From contig JBBTVW010000031.1 of assembly GCA_038063075.1 (NCBI GenBank), forward strand, positions 1 to 10,893: DNA of 10,893 nucleotides, written 5' to 3'. The notes under the pieces are model-generated. The model searched no databases. It worked only from the letters and a program-made list of their open reading frames with translations, and was not told the DNA's origin. The position numbers were made by a program, and so were the translations under genes. This DNA comes from JACQHJ01 sp038063075 (GTDB lineage Bacteria; Patescibacteriota; Microgenomatia; Levybacterales; UBA12049). The stretch's first letter is position 1, and each line of letters opens with the position of its first letter. Shown in pieces: positions 7,669-10,893 of this stretch.

Positions 7669-8155
7669 AGTCATCCTTATTTACTACAGCCACCTTTGCT
7701 CTTTTTAAGAGCTGCTCTTTTGTTTTTACGTAATTATCATAAGTTTTATGATAATCCAAATGTTCACTGGTTAAATTTGTCAGTACACCTATTTCAAAAG
7801 GAATACCAAGTATTCTTTTTTGATCAATAGAGTGAGAAGTAACTTCTAAGATGAAATACTCTGCTTTTGCTCTCTTTGCCTTAAATAAAAGTTTTTGCAA
7901 AAGAAATGATTCAGGAGTAGTAACGTGAAAGCCAATTGGATATGTTTTTGGGCCAATTACTGCACCAAGACTTGATACCATTGAAACCTTTTTATTATTT
8001 GTTTTTAAAATATGGTAAATAAGATTTACAGTTGTAGTTTTCCCATCAGTTCCTGTTACGCCCACAACTTTTAAACTTCTTGCAGGGAACAAAAATAAAA
8101 GATTCCAAAAAATAGCAACAAAAAAATGGTAGATGTTTTTAATCTTCTGCCACAT
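7652..8155 (-). CDS. murE: MurE-type ligase, 5' part (frameshifted; lacks N-terminal UDP-binding domain)
   Basis: First half of a MurE-type ligase adding the third residue to UDP-MurNAc-dipeptide. The P-loop GVTGTDGKTT is already at residues 32-41, whereas full-length MurE has about 90-100 residues before it. Instead there is a hydrophobic, aromatic stretch (about 8-24, IYHFFVAIFWNLLFLFP). Other motifs are VTTPES (78-83), EVTSHSIDQKR (104-114), TNLTSEHLDYHKT (126-138) and Y142-x3-K146, the position of the carbamylated Lys. The frame then runs VVNKDDW and terminates after four more residues. One extra G after the W163 codon would continue it into the downstream frame, giving about 400 residues. 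The 8155 start is fixed: an in-frame TGA lies 13 codons upstream with no start codon between. A TATAAT lies 6 bases before the ATG. An AAAAAGGAG (8176-8168) is a possible Shine-Dalgarno site at a long 12-base spacing. Confidence 0.88.
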   Translation of the reverse strand: MWQKIKNIYHFFVAIFWNLLFLFPARSLKVVGVTGTDGKTTTVNLIYHILKTNNKKVSMVSSLGAVIGPKTYPIGFHVTTPESFLLQKLLFKAKRAKAEYFILEVTSHSIDQKRILGIPFEIGVLTNLTSEHLDYHKTYDNYVKTKEQLLKRAKVAVVNKDDWHTKC

Positions 8156-8167
8156 ATAGATATTATA
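8156..8167 (-). promoter_or_regulatory. Predicted murE promoter -10, leaderless position
   Basis: On the minus strand a perfect TATAAT (8167-8162) is followed by exactly 6 bases (ATCTAT) and then the murE ATG at 8155. A start point 7 bases after the -10 would fall on the A of the ATG. No convincing -35 hexamer is seen at 15-18 bases upstream. The purine-rich AAAAAGGAG (8176-8168) lies upstream of the -10, so it would not be in such a transcript. If transcription instead comes from upstream, it could serve as a distant ribosome binding site. Confidence 0.5.
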
Positions 8168-8174
8168 CTCCTTT

Positions 8175-8208
8175 TTGATATTGTAATCTGTTCATATATA
8201 ATGGTTTT
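8175..8208 (+). promoter_or_regulatory. Predicted promoter of the DUF192 gene, leaderless position
   Basis: TTGATA (8175-8180, five of six bases of the -35 consensus) and TATAAT (8197-8202, perfect -10) are separated by 16 bases. This is the best sigma-70-type promoter in the window. The -10 is followed by 6 bases (GGTTTT) and then the GTG start codon at 8209, so the expected start point is at the start codon. No Shine-Dalgarno sequence is present. Confidence 0.65.
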
Positions 8209-8538
8209 GTGCTTAAAAATTTAAATACAAATATCTCAATAGATACAGAAATAATCCATTTAAAAACTCTTTTTGATAAAACATTTGGTGCAATTAAATA
8301 CAAAGATAAGGGAATATTATTAAAAACTAGGTTTGGACTGCATTCATTTTTTGTAAAAGATACTCTTGAAGTTATTGTCTTAGATAAAAATTTAAAAGTA
8401 GTAAAAATAAATGAAAATTTTTCACCCAATAAAGTATTTTTTTGGAACCTACAATACTCATTAATTCTTGAGCTACAAAGGGGATCTGTAAATAAACTAA
8501 AACTTAAAGTAGGGCACATAGTTAAATTTAATTTATAG
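8209..8538 (+). CDS. DUF192-family small protein
   Basis: A 109-residue protein and the only plus-strand gene. The core HSFFVKDTLEVIVLD (45-59) followed by LKVVKINE, and the C-terminal LILELQRGSVNKL (85-97) with GHIVKF, match the DUF192 pattern (a HTFxMxxPIDVxFLD-type block, then VLELPAG...GD.V). The function of the family is not established, and I assign none. Many DUF192 proteins are exported, but no signal peptide is visible here; an in-frame TGA at 8176 limits any upstream extension. The GTG start is chosen because it lies 6 bases after a perfect TATAAT. The gene diverges from murE and its 3' end overlaps the murF 3' end by 6 bases, so it lies reversed inside an otherwise co-oriented cell-wall cluster. 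The minus-strand frame across the same stretch has no recognisable motifs. Confidence 0.78.
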   Translation: MLKNLNTNISIDTEIIHLKTLFDKTFGAIKYKDKGILLKTRFGLHSFFVKDTLEVIVLDKNLKVVKINENFSPNKVFFWNLQYSLILELQRGSVNKLKLKVGHIVKFNL

Positions 8539-9867
8539 AGTTTTTGCTCTCATTTTTTCCCAGAACTCTCCCCTTCTGCAAAGCTTTTTAACATCTTCTT
8601 TATTTTGCAAAAGCATTTCTACTACCCTTTCCAAAAATAGGGTATTTTGAGATCCCTTTATAAGAATAATATCTTTTGGTTTAATACTTTCTAAAATTGT
8701 TTGTTTACTTTGAGTAAAATTTGGGTAGGAGAAATACTCAAATTTATTTCGTCTTAAAATTGGCTCAATGTATTTTTGTGACAAAGGGCCAATAATAATT
8801 GCCAAATCTAAGGTTTTTAAAATTTTATTAGCTACTTGTTCATGTAAAGCTTTACTCATTGTTCCAAGCTCTCTCATATCCCCTATTATTCCAACTCTTC
8901 TTCTTTGCTTACCTATTTCAAAAACAAAATCAAGTAAATCTAAAATTGGAGTAAGAGTTGCATTATTATAAGAAGAATCAAGTAAAATTGTATCTTTGAT
9001 ACCTTTAAAAACTGTCATCCTGCCAGATGGAAGTGAAAAATCAGATTCTAATGCCTTAATAGCATTTTTAATTTCTACTCCTTTTGTAGAAGCTACTGCA
9101 ATAGCAAGTAGAAAAGAGTAAGCAAAATGCTTTGGTAGTGGATTTGCAATTTCTATCTTATATTTTTGTCCTTTATAAACAAAAACTACTAAAAACTTGT
9201 CAACAAAATTTTGTATCTTTTCAATATAAAAAGAGGCATCCTTTTTAAATGAAGACACAGTTATACACGTTGCGCTAATTTGTCCTTTTAAATTTGCAAT
9301 ATTGTCATCATCTATATTTAAAACTGCAAATCCATCCTTTGATAATGTAGTAAGAAGTAAACCTTCTTGTTTGGCAGTAAGCTCTAAAATATCTTCTTTT
9401 CTTTCATCTATAGATTTTGCATCAACTAATGGGTCAAATTGCTGACTGTGTTCAAAAGAAATATTTGTTAATACTCCAACCTTTGGCTTTACTATCTTTA
9501 ATAAATAGCTCATGTTCTTAGGCTCAAGTGGACTATCAATTCCCATTTCAGCTACATAAATCTCAAATTTTCGATAATCAAAAAGAACCCTAAGTAAAGA
9601 TAAAATTAGAAGCCTAATCCAATCTATTAGGCTATTTGATGTTATTCCAAGATTTAAAATATCTAAAGGTATTCCTGTTTCACTGTTTTTACCTTTTCCC
9701 TGTTTTACCTTATATTCTTTTTCTAAAATTAAAGCGATAAAATTAGAAAGAGAGGTTTTTCCACTGGCTCCACCGACACCAATAATAAAAGGGTTAATCT
9801 TTCTTAACTGCATTGAAGCTAAAACCCTTAAATACCAAAGAATAAATTTTATATACAAGTTTTTCAT
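8533..9867 (-). CDS. murF: MurF-type ligase lacking the N-terminal UDP-binding domain
   Basis: ATP-dependent Mur ligase expected to add D-Ala-D-Ala to the UDP-MurNAc-tripeptide. The P-loop GVGGASGKTS is at residues 30-39, against roughly 100-115 in classical MurF, so the N-terminal UDP-binding domain is absent. The first 29 residues form a hydrophobic/basic segment (YIKFILWYLRVLASMQLRK). Further motifs are NSETGIPLDIL (61-71), AEMGID (106-111), TNISFEH (134-140), LNIDDD, LPSGRM (279-284), DSSYNNA (297-303), GDMRELG (329-335) and KGSQN (404-408). Between GIP and EMG there is an insertion with a hydrophobic helix (about 80-96), which helps bring the length to 444. The start is firm: a TAG lies in frame two codons upstream. 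A TATAAT is 12 bases before the ATG. Its 3' end overlaps the DUF192 gene tail to tail. Function as MurF is by family and position. Confidence 0.88.
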   Translation of the reverse strand: MKNLYIKFILWYLRVLASMQLRKINPFIIGVGGASGKTSLSNFIALILEKEYKVKQGKGKNSETGIPLDILNLGITSNSLIDWIRLLILSLLRVLFDYRKFEIYVAEMGIDSPLEPKNMSYLLKIVKPKVGVLTNISFEHSQQFDPLVDAKSIDERKEDILELTAKQEGLLLTTLSKDGFAVLNIDDDNIANLKGQISATCITVSSFKKDASFYIEKIQNFVDKFLVVFVYKGQKYKIEIANPLPKHFAYSFLLAIAVASTKGVEIKNAIKALESDFSLPSGRMTVFKGIKDTILLDSSYNNATLTPILDLLDFVFEIGKQRRRVGIIGDMRELGTMSKALHEQVANKILKTLDLAIIIGPLSQKYIEPILRRNKFEYFSYPNFTQSKQTILESIKPKDIILIKGSQNTLFLERVVEMLLQNKEDVKKLCRRGEFWEKMRAKTL

Positions 9868-9885
9868 TTTAACCTATGTATTATA
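9868..9885 (-). promoter_or_regulatory. Possible murF promoter -10
   Basis: The 21-base gap between the transpeptidase stop and the murF ATG contains a perfect minus-strand TATAAT (9885-9880), 12 bases before the start codon. A start point 7 bases downstream would leave a leader of about 6 bases (GTTAAA before the ATG). The -35 region, inside the end of the upstream gene, is poor. It is the weakest of the four TATAAT-before-start sites. Confidence 0.35.
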
Positions 9886-9888
9886 CCT

Positions 9889-10893
9889 TTATTCCCCCTC
9901 TGGAGGAATACCGTAATAATTAAGCAATGATCTTGCGATATCAAAAAATACAGGAGCTGCAGTTTCAGCTCCGTAAATAGATGTTGTAGGCCTATTAATA
10001 ATTACTATCATGACAAACTTAGGATCATTTGAAGGCGCAAAACCAACAAAAGACGCTATAGTTTGATTAGGATCATAATGACCTGCGATTGGAATAGATG
10101 CTGTTCCAGTCTTTCCAGCGATTCTGTAGCCTTTTACACGAGCCCAGGAAGCCTCTCCTTTATTAACTGCATTTACCATTATTTCTGCCATAACTTTTGC
10201 TGTTTGCCCACTTATTGGAGTTTCAATCACCTTAGGCTCAATTTTAATAAATTTACCTTCATTATTCTCAACTGCAGCCACAACATGAGGCTCCATTCTT
10301 TTACCCTCATTGGCTATTGCACCAATTGCAGTTAAAAGCTGAATTGGCGTAATAGATATACCCTGACCAAAGCCAGTTGTAGCTAAGTCTACTTCATACC
10401 ACTGATTTTTTTCTTTTAAAGGAGCGTATACTTCTCCTTGTAAATCTATTCCTGTTGTATCCCCAATTCCAAATTTACTTAAAAAATTAAGCATTCCATC
10501 AAGGCCAAGCTTTTTAGCCACAAAAACCATTCCAGTATTATCTGAATGCTGAATTGTTTCAATCATATTAATATTTTTTTGGTATTTATCGTTCCAGGTA
10601 TGAATGTCATATCCTCCAATAGCAACAGGACCGGCGCAAATATCACATTTTGTAGTAGGAGTGACTAATTTTGCATCTAGGGCTGAAGACATAACTAATG
10701 GCTTAAAAGTTGAACCTGGCTCATATAAATCAGAAATAAAAGGATTTTTATATAGTTCTGGTTCAAATTCATAGTAAGTTGTTGGATCAAAAGAAGGAAA
10801 TGCTGATAAAGCTATAATTTGGCCTGTTTTAGGATCCATAATACCAACCATGCCTGAGCTACACGTTTCACATAGCCGACCATCTTGTTCAGC
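9889..10893 (-). CDS. ftsI: FtsI-type class B penicillin-binding protein, transpeptidase domain (5' end outside window)
   Basis: D,D-transpeptidase that crosslinks peptidoglycan and pairs with the SEDS protein FtsW. The visible 334 residues cover the transpeptidase domain; the frame is open to the window edge, so the ATG at 10851 is internal, and the membrane anchor and dimerisation domain lie upstream. Numbering from the edge: SxxK in EPGSTFK (S61 nucleophile, K64), SDN (117-119, the SxN motif) and KTGT (261-264). The entry MDPKTGQIIALSAFPSFDP is characteristic of the FtsI/PBP2 family. Two Cys pairs stand out: CETC (8-11) just before that block, and CDIC (83-86) in the segment before GPVAIGGYDIHTW. 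C-terminal PASTA domains are absent: the protein ends about 70 residues after the KTG motif. Spo-VD or MrdA-type identity is possible, but clustering with murE, murF and ftsW favours FtsI. Confidence 0.9.
   Translation of the reverse strand, partial: AEQDGRLCETCSSGMVGIMDPKTGQIIALSAFPSFDPTTYYEFEPELYKNPFISDLYEPGSTFKPLVMSSALDAKLVTPTTKCDICAGPVAIGGYDIHTWNDKYQKNINMIETIQHSDNTGMVFVAKKLGLDGMLNFLSKFGIGDTTGIDLQGEVYAPLKEKNQWYEVDLATTGFGQGISITPIQLLTAIGAIANEGKRMEPHVVAAVENNEGKFIKIEPKVIETPISGQTAKVMAEIMVNAVNKGEASWARVKGYRIAGKTGTASIPIAGHYDPNQTIASFVGFAPSNDPKFVMIVIINRPTTSIYGAETAAPVFFDIARSLLNYYGIPPEGE

Noticed and set aside
7652..7690. Programmed -1 frameshifting in murE.
   Set aside because: The change of frame has the right direction, but there is no slippery heptamer in the zero frame and the join is explained better by one missing G.
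8163..8519. A 118-codon open frame on the minus strand opposite the DUF192 gene.
   Set aside because: It shows no recognisable motif, is rich in Cys, Ser and Phe as expected of an antisense frame, and the plus-strand frame matches DUF192 and has a good promoter.
10849..10851. ATG at 10851 as the start of the transpeptidase gene.
   Set aside because: The frame continues to the window edge, and a start here would cut off the membrane anchor and dimerisation domain required in class B PBPs.

Overview
The window is an AT-rich bacterial cell-wall gene cluster. Nine of its ten genes lie on the minus strand. Reading in the direction of transcription (high to low coordinates) they are: a class B penicillin-binding transpeptidase (FtsI type, 5' end outside the window), a MurF-type ligase, a MurE-type ligase (split by a frameshift), MurC, MurA, a stand-alone GlmU-type uridylyltransferase, GlmS, MraY and FtsW (3' end outside the window). 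One small plus-strand gene of the DUF192 family sits between murF and murE. I found no tRNA, rRNA, CRISPR array, transposon or hairpin terminator, and the only stretches without a gene are under 60 bases.

The organism is probably a member of the Candidate Phyla Radiation (Patescibacteria, perhaps Microgenomates). This is inference. It rests on compact, abutting genes, AT-rich sequence, MurE and MurF ligases that lack the usual N-terminal UDP-binding domain and start with a hydrophobic segment, a GlmU without its acetyltransferase half, and my recollection of similar proteins from such genomes. TGA is used as a stop (mraY), so the code looks standard and not the TGA=Gly code of Gracilibacteria and SR1.

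The genes form one pathway. GlmS makes glucosamine-6-phosphate and the GlmU-type enzyme makes UDP-GlcNAc. MurA commits UDP-GlcNAc to muramic acid. MurC, MurE and MurF add L-Ala, the third residue and D-Ala-D-Ala. MraY loads the product on the lipid carrier, and FtsW with the FtsI-type protein polymerises and crosslinks it. MurB, MurD, MurG, GlmM and the GlcN-1-P acetyltransferase are needed to complete the pathway but are not in this window. Gene order differs from the classical dcw cluster: glmS, the glmU-like gene and murA are built in, and mraY runs straight into ftsW with no murD between.

The most interesting signals are as follows. (1) The 53-base divergent region between murE and the DUF192 gene has a perfect TATAAT exactly 6 bases before each start codon, which predicts leaderless mRNAs in both directions. 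The same TATAAT-next-to-start pattern recurs before mraY and murF, while the tightly packed genes lack both it and a Shine-Dalgarno site. (2) murE is broken by what looks like one missing G; restoring it gives an uninterrupted protein of about 400 residues. (3) MurE and MurF have both lost the N-terminal domain and gained membrane-like segments. (4) MraY keeps only the first His of its HHH motif. (5) The transpeptidase carries two CxxC pairs.
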